NCBI GenBank assembly: GCA_019914995.1
Contig: CM034138.1
Span: 2,728,001 to 2,792,000 of the forward strand
Direction: 5' to 3'
DNA from: Acanthochlamys bracteata
Lineage: Eukaryota; Streptophyta; Magnoliopsida; Pandanales; Velloziaceae
DNA: 64,000 nucleotides
This document shows, one piece after another, positions 41,806 to 52,215 of this stretch. Numbering within the stretch: the stretch's first letter is position 1; each line of letters begins with the position of its first letter. A model generated the notes under the pieces. The model was not told where the DNA came from and made no database searches. It saw only the letters and a list, made by a program, of their open reading frames with translations. Made by a program: the position numbers and the translations under genes.

Positions 41806-42627
41806 ATGGACATCAAACTCGTTAAGAAATTCTTGTTAGAAGATGAACCAGAAGAATTCCTCGATTGGTCAGATAATGATCTTCTTCCAACTTTGCAATT
41901 GCCTGCAGAAGTAAGCTTCGATCATTTCTCACCTTACGATCAATTCTATTTTCTTCCATCACCGTGCAGCAAGCAGCAGGATCAATTCCAGTTCGACGAT
42001 ATGGTTCTCGAGGAATTCACTTGGAGCGAAAACTCTGACAATCGCAACTCTGTTACAGTAGTACAGTATGCAACAATAACAACAACAACAACAACACTAA
42101 AGAATCAGAGAACTGAGAGAATAAGAGGAGAACATTAACACATTTTGCTTCTAAGTTAAGCGGAATGCAGTACGATGAAATTAATCAGCAAGTATTTCTG
42201 TATGCCAATAACGAGAGCTGCCAAGGAGATGAATGTTGGGTTAACGGTGTTGAAGAAGAAGTGCATAGAGCTTGGGATTGCAAGGTGGCCTCCTAGGAAG
42301 ATCAACAGCCTTATATCTCTCATCCATAACGTGCAGGTAATTATTTAACTTAGGTACGTTCCTACGTGAATGCGTGCATGCATGGAATTATTCATATATC
42401 AGAACCCTAATAAAATTTTGTTGAGGAGTTGTTTGATCCAGGAGGAGATGGAGAAAGGGATGATTGAAGATGTGAATGCAGGGATTGAGTTGGAAACATT
42501 AGAAGAGTTGAAGAGATCAATGGAGCAGAACCCATGAGAGTTGGAGCTTACTGAAAGAACTAAGAGATTGAGGCAGGCTTTCTTCAAGGCAAGTTATAGG
42601 AAGAGAAATGGGCAGATCTGTGGTTGA
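41806..42627 (+). pseudogene. RKD-type RWP-RK transcription factor with an in-frame stop
   Basis: Plant RKD proteins control egg-cell and early-embryo gene expression through an RWP-RK DNA-binding domain. Exons 41806-42065, 42171-42336 and 42442 onward join in frame. Exon 1 is acidic and aromatic (FLLEDEPEEFLDWSDND; FDDMVLEEFTWSENSDN). Exon 2 is a good RWP-RK domain: [20 protein letters not shown], then [20 protein letters not shown]. The domain signature appears as RWPPRK. Exon 3 carries the coiled-coil tail (EEMEKGMIED...LKRSMEQNP) but meets TGA at 42535-42537. The same frame continues with ELELTERTKRLRQAFFKAS to a second stop at 42625-42627, and that block is the family's conserved C-terminal motif. 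The gene therefore makes a 173-residue protein lacking this motif, or is a recent pseudogene or sequencing error. The DNA-binding domain itself is intact. Confidence 0.75.
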
Positions 42628-42734
42628 AATTTTTGTCTTTCCAATTATTTCAAATAATATAAGGATTTTAGCAGTATCAATATAAGCTGTATCATATCTT
42701 AACAAACTTGCATATATGTATATATGGAGAATGA

Positions 42735-43137
42735 CAAGAACACTTTCTTATTAGAAGTATTTTCGGGTACTTTTTTTTCGGTTTATAGCCGGAATAACCT
42801 TTCAATTCAATCTCCACCATTGAATATGAAGAATTATTAGTTAGAAACATTCTTATAAAATTTCATCTCAATCGGATCACGAATTCACTTTCATCTAGTT
42901 ACTTGATCAAAATGACAGAAATGATACAATATATATATTTTTAAGTTTTCTTATTTTCTATCACTTGATCAAGTGATCAGATGAAGGTGAATTTGTGGTC
43001 CGATTGTACTGAAATTTTATTGATATGTCTCTAACTTATAATTCTTCATATTCAATGATTGAGATTAAATTTGCAGGTCATTCCAGTTATAAATCGCGAA
43101 AAGAGTGTTCGAAAGTATTTCTAAAGAGGGAATGTTT
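42735..43137. mobile_element. Long inverted-repeat (foldback) element
   Basis: Bases from about 42735 to 42908 pair with about 42965 to 43137 in reverse complement. Shared segments include TTGAATATGAAGAATTAT, TTCATCT and ACTTGATCAA, in the same order, with mismatches. Arms are about 170 bp and the loop about 55 bp. There is no ORF. The structure fits a foldback or long-TIR non-autonomous DNA element. Confidence 0.7.
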
Positions 43138-43959
43138 CTATCCCTTCCCTATATATATATTGTGTTAAAACTTTAGTTCTCATGTTAAGTATTATTTTTG
43201 TCTACCTTCTTCTTTACTGTAAAGGTTGCGAATGTGTGTTTGAACATGAATTATAAATTTGAAAAAAAAAGGTATGTAAAGGGTACCCGAGAGGGATCGA
43301 TATACTCTTATTTTATCCTTTTCATAGAGATAAGAATTTAATTGATTCTAGACTACTCATTTGTATCGATATATAGTTAATGGGAATTGAACTAAGGTAC
43401 AAATTTGAGTTGAGGGCCATGTAAGAAGCGTGTGAGAGTGACTTTAAAAATATTTTTATTTTATTTTAAAAAATAAATTTTATTTTTAATTTAAAAAAAT
43501 TATAAAAATAAATAATAATAATAAGATTTTGAAACAGAATTTTTAAATTTTATAAAAAAATTAAAAAATTTATTAAAATATAAATTAAAAATTAAAAAAT
43601 TGTTTTTTTAGACGGGGCCGTATTCAGTTGTTAGTCAATGATTTCTCACGACATTTGGATAGTTCGCTTTAAGTTGAAGAACTTAGCGTAGATTCGATAT
43701 GTCAACATATACATTATATACCATAGTGGCCGGAGGAGATAGACCTTACCGGAACTTCAATAATTCAGCAATTCAGCTATCTGATTAAACGATGTGGAAG
43801 TTAAGATTCATCTCTTACTTTCTTAGAAAAAAAGATGATGTGTTTTATCATCCATAGCCACGATCATTTGATTAAATTATAATTATATGATTGCTTGATC
43901 GGAAGGCTTTTAAAACAAGAAATATATATATATATATATACCTTAGTTACATATTAGCA

Positions 43960-44165
43960 TATAATGGTCAATCTAAGATGCATAAAAAGTTAAGAGTTTG
44001 ATCACCATCGTTGGATATAAAAAATTATGAATTGTAAATATATCGACAAAATTTAATCTTAATCGGATTATGAATCAATTTTCATCCGTCCATTTAATTA
44101 AGATGTCAGAAAAAAATTAACAAAATTTACAAAATACAAGATTATTTTTTTCTGTTATATTGATT
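43960..44165. repeat. Diverged half-copy of the inverted-repeat element
   Basis: The order GTTGGATATAAAAAATTATGAATT, ATATCGACAAAATTTAATCT, AATCGGATTATGAATCAATT and TTTTCATCCGTCCATTTAATT parallels one arm of the element at 42735-43137 (ATTGAATATGAAGAATTA, AAAATTTCATCT, AATCGGATCACGAATTCA, TTTCATCTAGTTACTTGATC). Similarity is partial. Confidence 0.4.
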
Positions 44166-45242
44166 AAAATATTGATGAAAAAAAGGATAGATTGAAAATT
44201 GCCATTGTTGGAGTTAGAGGTCTTGATGCAATGTTTCCTTCTTTTATTTTTCTCCTCACCTTTCTTTTCATCTTCCACCCTGACAGCCACCTTGCTGCTC
44301 CCTCACCGGCAGACAATTTCTCCCCTCACGTGCCGTTATTTTCTTTGTTCTTACTCCGCGTGCATTCAAGCCTTTATATTGATTGTGATTGGTCAATTTT
44401 ATTTGAGCATTCTACATATTCTCTCAAATTTTATCGCTCTTTATATTGATCAATGTGCGTCCGTGTGCACCTAAGATGCAATGTGTATAGGTGCGTTTAA
44501 ATTCTTTATGAAATAAAATTTTTTAAAATAAAATTTTTATTTTTTTTTTTTTTTTAAAATGAGCTTTATTTTTTTACTTTTTAATAAAATTTTTTAAAAA
44601 AAACAAGCATTATTTTTTTATTTTTAAAAAAAATAATAAAATATACAATAAAAATATAAAATTAAAAATTAAAAAAAAGTGTTGAAAAAAAAGCTGAACC
44701 AAACACTCGCTTAATATCTTCTTCCAACATATGATGCAAAACAGCAAAGTCTTTCTAGGAATTAACACATGCTAATTATGGCAATAAACATTCATCCACA
44801 TTACTCCCTACAGTCACTGATTCTCACCGATCAAATAAAAATTGAAACCTTATTTTAGGCAAAATGTCTTCTATCACGGTCCCATATTTGATCGATGCAC
44901 TTGCCATCCATTTTCATAGGCGTGTTTGCTTCTGAAATAAAAGTACCACTGCCTCTTTAATTTTTCAAAGAAATGATCAAGACGTGCATAAAATAAAAGC
45001 TAAGTCGACATATGACAGAAGAATCTGAAAACAGATCAGTACAATAAAAACAGGACAGAAAAATGAAACGCTTGAATTTTTTCTGCTGGTGCTTTCTAAA
45101 CATTAACAAAATGCAAACAAGTTCCTCGATCGAGCGATTGATATATCATCGTTGAAATGAGATCGTAGGCAGTACGGTTGATTCAATCCCTCGCACCGTG
45201 ATTCAATTTTTCAACAAGAGGATAGAGCTTTATTGATTAAAA

Positions 45243-46412
45243 TTAGTCTCTCTTCCATGGTACGACCTGTTTGAAACTTCCCTTAATGCCAGCCTGAAAA
45301 TTGTAGTAGGAAGAAAATAACATTATCACTGTCCAATGAAGCAGGTTAGTGGAATTTTAAGCAAAAGTTTTGTTTTATTTTTTTGCAAAGAAAGAAAATC
45401 ACAGTTCTGCATGCCTTGAAAGTTATACGCACACCTTAGTTAATCAAGCAAGCAAAACAATAGCTGCCAACTTATCCGTTAAACTTTTGAAGTACATGTT
45501 CATTAACATTTTAAAAGAAAGAAAGAAAAGAAAGATGTTGGTTTTTGGAATATGAAAGATTGTAATATAAAGATCGCTTATTATTCCTTTTCTAGAATTA
45601 GACGGACATATATAGCCAATTTCCAGCGGTGACAAATCAACCAAAACTCTTTTCTTTTTCACTTCATTTCTCATCATCATCATCAAAAATTCAAGTAAGG
45701 TTACGGGAAATGAACGAACTAAATCAATCGATTATTCTGTAATGGAAACAAATCAAAATTAGTTAAGCTTGAATTGATGACTTACCCAGAAACGTGAAGC
45801 AGCAGAAGAAGAAACACCAACAAAACTCCTGTGCCTTCCAAACCTTCTAATCTTCACTTCAATCTCCTCCTCTTCTCCTTCTTTTTCTAAATCAGCAACA
45901 ACACTAACAGGAACAGTATCAACCATTGATGAAGATTTCTTTGCTTTCCACCAAGAACCCAGAACCGTTATCTTCTTCTTCTTCTTGTTCTTGTTGCTGT
46001 TTGATTTCTGTTCGTCATGATTAATACTTCGTTTCGCTCTAAGAATTCTTTCTAAAACCTTTTCATCACCAGCAGAGAAAGAATGGCACCAATCACCCGG
46101 TGGTCGACGGAGATTGTACGGCCCATCAAGAACAGTCATCCGCGACTTCGACGTTCCTTCACCAGAATGTGATAATGAAAGCTTCTTCCATGGTTTACCA
46201 GGTGCTTCTTCCCAGAGAAATGGAACAGCAACAGGACGGCGGAGCGGAGGCGTCGCTAGTCCGGGCGAAAACGGTGCCGCGGTGGCGTGCTTTATTGATG
46301 GTAGAGAGAAGTAGGAGAGCTTTGGAGGAGTTGCTCGGGGTTCTAACGGTGCAAACATCATTGATCGATCTTGTTTGGTTTTCTTTGTTGCTATGTTTCT
46401 GACAAAAAACAT
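45243..46412 (-). CDS. DUF688-like plant protein of unknown function, two exons
   Basis: Exon 1 is 46412-45786 and exon 2 is 45293-45243. Together they give 225 residues; the junction is a GTAAGT donor and a TTTTCAG acceptor at phase 0. Signature elements are an N-terminal Pro-rich region (LEPRATPPKLSYFSLPSI), the motif VPFLWEEAPGKPW, a C(H)SF patch (GDWCHSFSAGDEKVLERIL), basic low-complexity stretches (SNSNKNKKKKKITVL), an acidic run (EKEGEEEEIEVKIRRFGRHRS) and the terminal VVPW motif in exon 2 (GSFKQVVPWKRD). The WEEAPGKP motif is typical of plant proteins annotated DUF688. No catalytic motif or membrane segment is seen. Function is unknown. Confidence 0.78.
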
Positions 46413-48593
46413 CGAGTGAGCTGAGAAAAATGTTTTGGAAAGTTATTGAGAGGGAGAGTGGGGGACGTGGGAAGACTAATAACTATAACGGTTTTGAATG
46501 ATGCTGGGAAGTTTTTCTCTTTAGATTTTTAAGTTAATTATTAGTTAATGAAAGATGAATTAATTAGTTTGTTTCAGTAGAAGATTAAAGTTATGAATGT
46601 GCTTATAACTAAAGTTAGTTTGGTTAATAAAGCAATTCAATGACATTGAAGAAACAGGTGAAAATGTAAACTGAGTTGTTCCATCTACTTTCCTTCTTTC
46701 GTATTCAAATAATCATTATTCTAAAAAAAGAAAACAAAAAATGAATGAAATGCTGTCGAAAACTTTTTGGATTTTTTGATAGAGGCTTATGTTAGCCCAC
46801 GAAGTGTTTTCTGTTTTTTACTGTAGCAGATCATGAGCAAAAGAAACCTGCCAAGTTGGGTCGCCATTTGCCTGGCCTGCCATCAAGGGAATGAAAAATG
46901 TTTTCTTCAGAAACTACCATGATCCAAAAGATCTTATTGAGAATAAACAATTTGCATTAGAAACAGTTTATAAAAAATGCAACTACAAGCGTTACTAAAA
47001 ATCTCTTTTCTTTTTGGTTCTCATAGAAAAGGTAACATCCTCATGTTGGATACATCATACAAAGCTTGACTTTCTAAAACTTGGGTGTAGACTATGAAGC
47101 AGGTTTTATAAGTTACCTTCGTAATACTAGTTTGTTATTGAAATTCAACTTTCTTGCTGCTTCACTGCAGTTAAAGTTCGCTTTATTAACTTATGAATAA
47201 TAATATGTTAGCATTTAAGGATTATTGTGTTAGATAGACTTCGAATAGAACTCAGCTTTTACAAACTAACTCAAAATGTGAGGTGTCCAAATTCAAATAA
47301 CAGTAAATTTGATAAAAGATAATGTGGGATAATTTAATATCTCCTCACGCTCAGCGTGCAAAGATGAGCACAGTCTTCGTAAATCCCTACAAAGAGCCTG
47401 TTCCTTAGATGAGCCTTTGAATAAAAATGAAACTCAAAATTAGTTTAAAAAGTAAAGATAATCTAAATTTACAGAAATAATTACCAACTTGACAAACAAA
47501 TAATATAAAACGATTAGACATCCTGATCATAGTTGTCTTTATTGTTGCACTTTGTCCCCGGAATATATTTATGACAATATGCTGCTTGTTTCCGAAACAT
47601 TTTCAAATTCGATGGCAATTTTGTTTAGTGGTTTAGTTTTGATCTATTTAATATTAAATAAAATTAATTTAATTTATAAATTTATACGAATAAAATTATC
47701 AACCATAATTTAACCTATTTAATAATTAAATAGATCTATTTAATAATTCAAATTATTTATTTTTATTTTTATATTTTAAGTTTGAATGAAATTGTACGAT
47801 ATTTTTAGTAAGGAGATCTAATGAGTCTTTATTAATATACTCATTTTTAGTATCTTTATCTATTCTTAAAATATTTTAAAAAATTATTTTTTTATTTTTT
47901 TTATAATAATAGCTGAAATTTTAGTATTATCAATACATATTAGTAGTTTGGATAAATTTTTTGTAAATATAGCTAACTGATAAAATTTTGATAAATATTT
48001 TTCTATAAAGTCCAAATTCGTCATTAGTCTATATAGTAATTTTTTCGATAATTACTAGTTTATTAAGTCATAAAAATAAACGCTTATTATAAATATAATA
48101 TAATTATAACGATTTATTAATTAATCGTGTCGATTTTTTTTTTGTTGCCAATATTTTATTATAGGGTAAAAAGTATAGAAAAAGAATTGTTCCTTATAGA
48201 AATAATAATTTGAATTAGTGGGTCAATTTTGAATCAATATATTTATTAACAAAGTCAAATTTATTTAACCGTAACTCAATTTATAAATTTTTATAGATCA
48301 AAATTTACGATCATAATCCAAACTAAATGAATTGATTTTCAATTGAATTTTGGGTTGGGATATTTTCAAAGATAAGTATGAAGTACAAAGAACAAAAATA
48401 AAAAAGACAGAACTTCATTGAGATATATCATATAACAGATTTACAAACATGTGCCTAGGTTAAGAAAACAGAAGCGAAAATAATTCACAAACACCTCTAT
48501 CTTTCCTGTAACTTCATTGTTTTATCTATACCTCTTGTACTTAGAAAGGGAAAGTTTCAACAAGTTGCTAAAGCCTATATCACTGTAGAACAT
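46413..48593. other. Spacer with second copy of the dispersed AT-rich repeat
   Basis: No gene is visible. Upstream region of the DUF688-like gene (46413 on), then AT-rich DNA. The part from about 47610 to 48350 is a repeat shared with 25045-25860. Confidence 0.5.
47610..48350. repeat. Dispersed AT-rich repeat, copy 2
   Basis: It shares ordered motifs with 25045-25860, for example TTTATAAATTTATACGAATAAAA against TCTATAAATTTATATGGATAAAA and AACTGATAAAATTTTGATAAAT against AACAAAATTTTGACAAAAAT. Its last 130 bp (AATTAGTGGGTCAATTTTGA, then ATCAATATATTTATTAAC) again resemble the start of copy 1, so the unit may be partly tandem or bear terminal direct repeats. There is no ORF. Confidence 0.4.
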
Positions 48594-51500
48594 TTATCTT
48601 AGAATTCCATCAGAAGCTAAAGTTCCTTCAAGATCACCAATAATCCTTGCAATTCTCACTTCAAGGCCTCTCTGAATCTCTCTGAACAGCGTCCGAACGA
48701 CGTCCGCAAACTGATCAATCTTGATACCTGCTGATTTCTCTAGCCCGTCACTAGAAACGAAGCTTAACTCCATCCTTGACTGGACATCAATCAGTTTCTG
48801 TCCTGTAGCAACCATGAATCTCTGCAGTTGGAATGTTTCCTCCAGAAACCCCTGAAGTGCCTCAGTTTGCTGTTTTGATCTTCCAGTTAGTAGGTCCCGT
48901 CTGCTTTCGGTGCTTGAATTTTCATGCTAAGATAAGAACAGAAGCAAGTTCTTATAAAAATTTCATTGACTGAAACAAATTCAGGAAACAACATGACTGA
49001 TATGTTAGTGCAACCTGAAGTGAAAGTTTGCTAGGAATATGTTAGGCTATTAGCAATGATAAAAGGACTCTATTAACGTTTATATTGCAAACTTCTCAGA
49101 ACCTCTAAATCCAGATGAGTGTTAACAATAAATGAATCACGCAGAGAAGAATGTTGCCAGTACAATTGTACAAAGACATCATAGAAGTTGTTAGTGCATA
49201 TTTGGAGTGCTCGTCGCTACTTCTCAAAACTTTATTTTAATTTCTTATTATTCAATAAATATTATATAATATTTTAAAAATTAAAAAAATTATTGTACGA
49301 TCATAAAGTCTTTGTATATAACTTTTATTCTTTTTAGTAAAAAAATTAAGCTCTTTTTTTGAAAAAATTCAAAATAACTTTCTTTTAAAAAGTTTTTTAT
49401 TTTAAGTATTTCTAAACGTCCCCTAATCTACTAGTATAACCTTCTTCAACTAGTTCTACGTAGTGCAAGGCTAAAGAATTAGCATGTTTCTCTAAAAGGA
49501 AAAACAGGGCATAATTGATTCTTACCATTTTTCTGCACAAGTCATCCGTCTTCTCTTCAAGTGACTGATATCTTTTGACTTGCTTGTTGAGCAAAGTCAT
49601 GGCCTGAACGAAACCCTTCCCATGCTTGCTATAATCATCAATTTTTCTTTTATCAGTAAAACCTGCTGCATGGGATTCATCATCCTTTAGTGCCGACTGT
49701 TTAATTGTTTGTAGCCCAACCAACTTCTCAAGAACGATAAGTTGCTGTTTCAGCCTCTTGATCTTATAAGAAACTCCCAGAGCATGGATATCCATTTTCC
49801 AAGTGGAATCCTTCTCCATGAAACAATGCTCAGCTGATAGTAGTTTATCACTGGTACTAGTGCCTACTTGAGAGCTGCTTTGCTTCTGAACATGACCTGG
49901 ATCGATGCCAACTTCCTTTTCCTCTTATTTCTTCTCCTTTCTGATTTACAAGACTTTGCTTGCTATCATCAGATGAGTTTCCTATTTCCTCAAATTCCTG
50001 CGGAGCTTGATCGTCAATGCAGACAATGGCATGTTCATCATAGTTGAAGCTTGGTGGTGTGCCATCTGATGCACCAGATGTAGTATAGTCAACGACCGCA
50101 CTTTCTGGGGAGTTCATTTCAGCTTTACATTGATCTGGTTTCACTTCGTTAACTGTATTCATAGTAGAAATAGTATTACCGGTAATCTGAGAAATTGTCG
50201 GAGACTTGGAAATTATTAGGAGAGCTAGTCTTCTGGCAATTCTGCCGCAGGAGATTGAATTGGTCCTTGAGTGACTTTACTTCCTTCTTTTTGTCCATCA
50301 ACAAGGTTTCCAATCTTAAGTTGTCCTCTTTTAATTGAGACAAACTGCCATCAAGACCTTCAATGTCAGATTGTAGTCTGTTGTGGCACGAGATCACCTA
50401 CTAGGAGGCAAGCTGTGAACAGAGAACAAAAATAAGAAACTTGAAAGTAAAATAACAAACTTCTTCTCCCTGATGTAGGTGCTTGGCACCTTTATTTATA
50501 GCTTGGCCCTTTGCCAAAGCTAACTACAACTCAAACTCTAGTGAAACACTTATTGAAAACTCCTACACAAACTGCAACTCTGTTTACTAGTGAAACACTT
50601 GCCAGAGACTCCTACCTAAACAGAATACTACTAGAGAACAGAGACACCCATAGAAATAGAATTTCTAAACAGCATCATTGCAACCCCCACATCCAACACA
50701 TGCCTGAGATTGTGCCTTTATGCGTTGGCTCCTTCTAGGCAGTACCTGAGCTCGCTCTTCTTCTGTGCTCATCCTGACATAGTCGCTTCGTTTCTACATC
50801 CATGCTTAACAGCTGCCACTTCAACATCTCCAATTTCTCATCTTTCAGCATCATTTGCTCCGCAAATGCTTCGATTTCTTCATAATGCCTCTCTTCAAGT
50901 ATGGCTGCATACTTCTCCGCTTCCTGGCGAACCAACTCTCTCAGTTGATGAATAGTTTCCATCGTTGCTTCAGGAGATAGCAAAATCACTTCAAGAATAA
51001 GAAAGCAGTTAGTCGAAAAATTGTAGAATGGATTTCTATAAATTGGGTATAGATTTACGGAAAAGAATACTTCAACTAACAAGAAAATGTGTAACAAACA
51101 AGATTTCAGATGGAAGTCATACCAGGTTCATCATTTCCTTCACTCGAATACTGATCGAAAATTTCGTATTTCGCAACAATTTTCTCTCCCTTGTCGTCCT
51201 GTTCATTCCTGTTCTCAGCTTCGAAGTAGTCGAGCAACAGAGTCCTAGTGCTATACCCACCATTCCCATTCTTCAATTCCTCTCTCTTTCCATGAGAACA
51301 CCCTGCTTCCATGGAATGCAGCACTCTGCTTGACCCTCTCCTTTGCTTCCCCACTCTCAATCTATCTGCCTCAAGCTCGGCCTGCTTCTTCTTCGCCCTC
51401 GCCATCTTCACCTCTTTCAACAAAACCTGCTTCTCTGCGGTTTCAATCTTAGATTTTCGCAGCGTTGCAGACAGAATCTTGTCTTTCTGTTCCGCATCAT

Positions 51501-52215
51501 GCCGAAGTTTGATCACCTCAGCGGACATTTTCTCCATCAGTCCAGCAGCTTCTTCGCTTCGAGCTTTCTCTGCAACAAGCTCAATCTGCAATGCTTCTGC
51601 CTTTCTAACAGCTTTGCCCAATTCTGCTTCAAGCTGCCGCTGAGTCGACATCGCCTTGACGAATGCCGTCTTGTGCTTCCATAGCTCTGCTGAATGCTCC
51701 TGTGCTTCTTTGTTTACCCTCACTTTCAACTGCTCCGCAACTTCTTCAGCTACCTTCAACCTCTCCTCTGCTTCTTTTCTCTTTGCTGCTTCTTCTCCCA
51801 CAGCGTCTTCTTTATCTCTTAACAAAATCTCGCCATCTTGAATTCTCTTGTTGAGTTCAGAAATCATCTCTTCATGCTTGTTTCTGACGTTCCGCAGCTC
51901 ATTAGAAACAACTTGGAGCTGCAGAGCAAGCCTCTTACGCTCAGCTATCCAGCTCTGCTCATGCGCTGCAAAGATTCCAACAACCTTCTCGTTGGCTTTC
52001 GCATCTTCCACTCTCCTCAGCTTCAACTCAGCAATCACCAACTCAGCTCTCTTCAGCTTCGAATTCTCCTCATCACTAACTCTCTTCTCTAACTTTTCCA
52101 TCAATAACAAACTCAACAACTGCAAACTACCACGAAGCATAAGCTCTGTAACATTTGCCCATCGGTAGTTCTCCAAATCAAGCTTGGTTTTTTTCTTCTT
52201 TATGGAATGCAGCAC
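48594..52215 (-). pseudogene. Plant coiled-coil (myosin-heavy-chain-like) gene interrupted by a solo LTR and frameshifts
   Basis: This belongs to a plant-specific family of coiled-coil proteins (USO1/myosin-heavy-chain-like) of unknown function. The first long exon (about 52215 to 51123) is open for over 360 codons of charged heptad-like sequence (EQSWIAERKRLALQLQVVSN; KRKEAEERLKVAEEVAEQLK). The next coding block (50988 on: METIHQLRELVRQEAEKYAA, then EKLEMLKWQLLSMDVETKR) is cut at 50780 by a 401-bp solo LTR and resumes at 50378 (LQSDIEGLDGSLSQLKEDN). Frames then break near 50176-50215 and near 49920-49935. Later blocks return to the family pattern (MDIHALGVSYKIKRLKQQL; LLNKQVKRYQSLEEKTDDLC). 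The last exon, 48926-48594, ends VRTLFREIQRGLEVRIARII then GDLEGTLASDGILR. The exon 1 start is not resolved: the open frame begins right after an acceptor-like CGCAG, with no convincing upstream ATG. The later exons still look selected, so decay may be recent, or the sequence contains errors. Confidence 0.75.
50379..50779. mobile_element. Solo LTR (401 bp) in a coding exon, 5-bp target duplication TAGTC
   Basis: The insert begins TGTTGTGGCACGAG and ends ATCCTGACA, i.e. TG...CA termini. It is flanked on both sides by TAGTC (50374-50378 and 50780-50784), a perfect 5-bp target-site duplication. A TATA-like TTATTTATAG lies near 50492-50502. Two diverged copies of an AGTGAAACACTT...CTCCTAC motif sit near 50540-50615. 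There is no tRNA primer site, polypurine tract or coding region inside, so it is a lone LTR left by recombination. Deleting it together with one TAGTC joins the host frame across ETKRL and QSDIEGL. Confidence 0.85.

Larger units (their letters stand above)
42628..45242. other. Spacer with inverted-repeat element and AT-rich repeats
   Basis: The stretch has the inverted-repeat element (42735-43137), a (TA)n run at 43922-43940, a half-copy related to that element (about 43960-44165) and an A/T-rich block at 44490-44710 with weak inverted ends. Two overlapping open frames at 44192-44474 show no family signature. No gene is called. Confidence 0.5.

Noticed and set aside
41806-42138. RKD exon 1 as a 110-residue stand-alone ORF
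   Set aside because: The tail after 42065 is a CAA/ACA repeat with a stop. Splicing 42065 to 42171 restores the frame into the RWP-RK domain.
41911-42170. Strong-looking GTAAGC donor at 41911 in the RKD gene
   Set aside because: Using it with the 42171 acceptor puts exon 2 in a frame that lacks the RWP-RK motif and ends in TAG. The 42066 donor keeps the correct frame.
44192-44474. Two overlapping plus-strand ORFs (85 and 91 codons)
   Set aside because: They are low-complexity and hydrophobic with no family signature, in sequence otherwise full of repeats. Probably chance.
51311-52168. Several plus-strand Ser/Leu-rich ORFs
   Set aside because: They are the antisense of the coiled-coil exon, whose GAG/AAG codons read as Ser/Leu in reverse.
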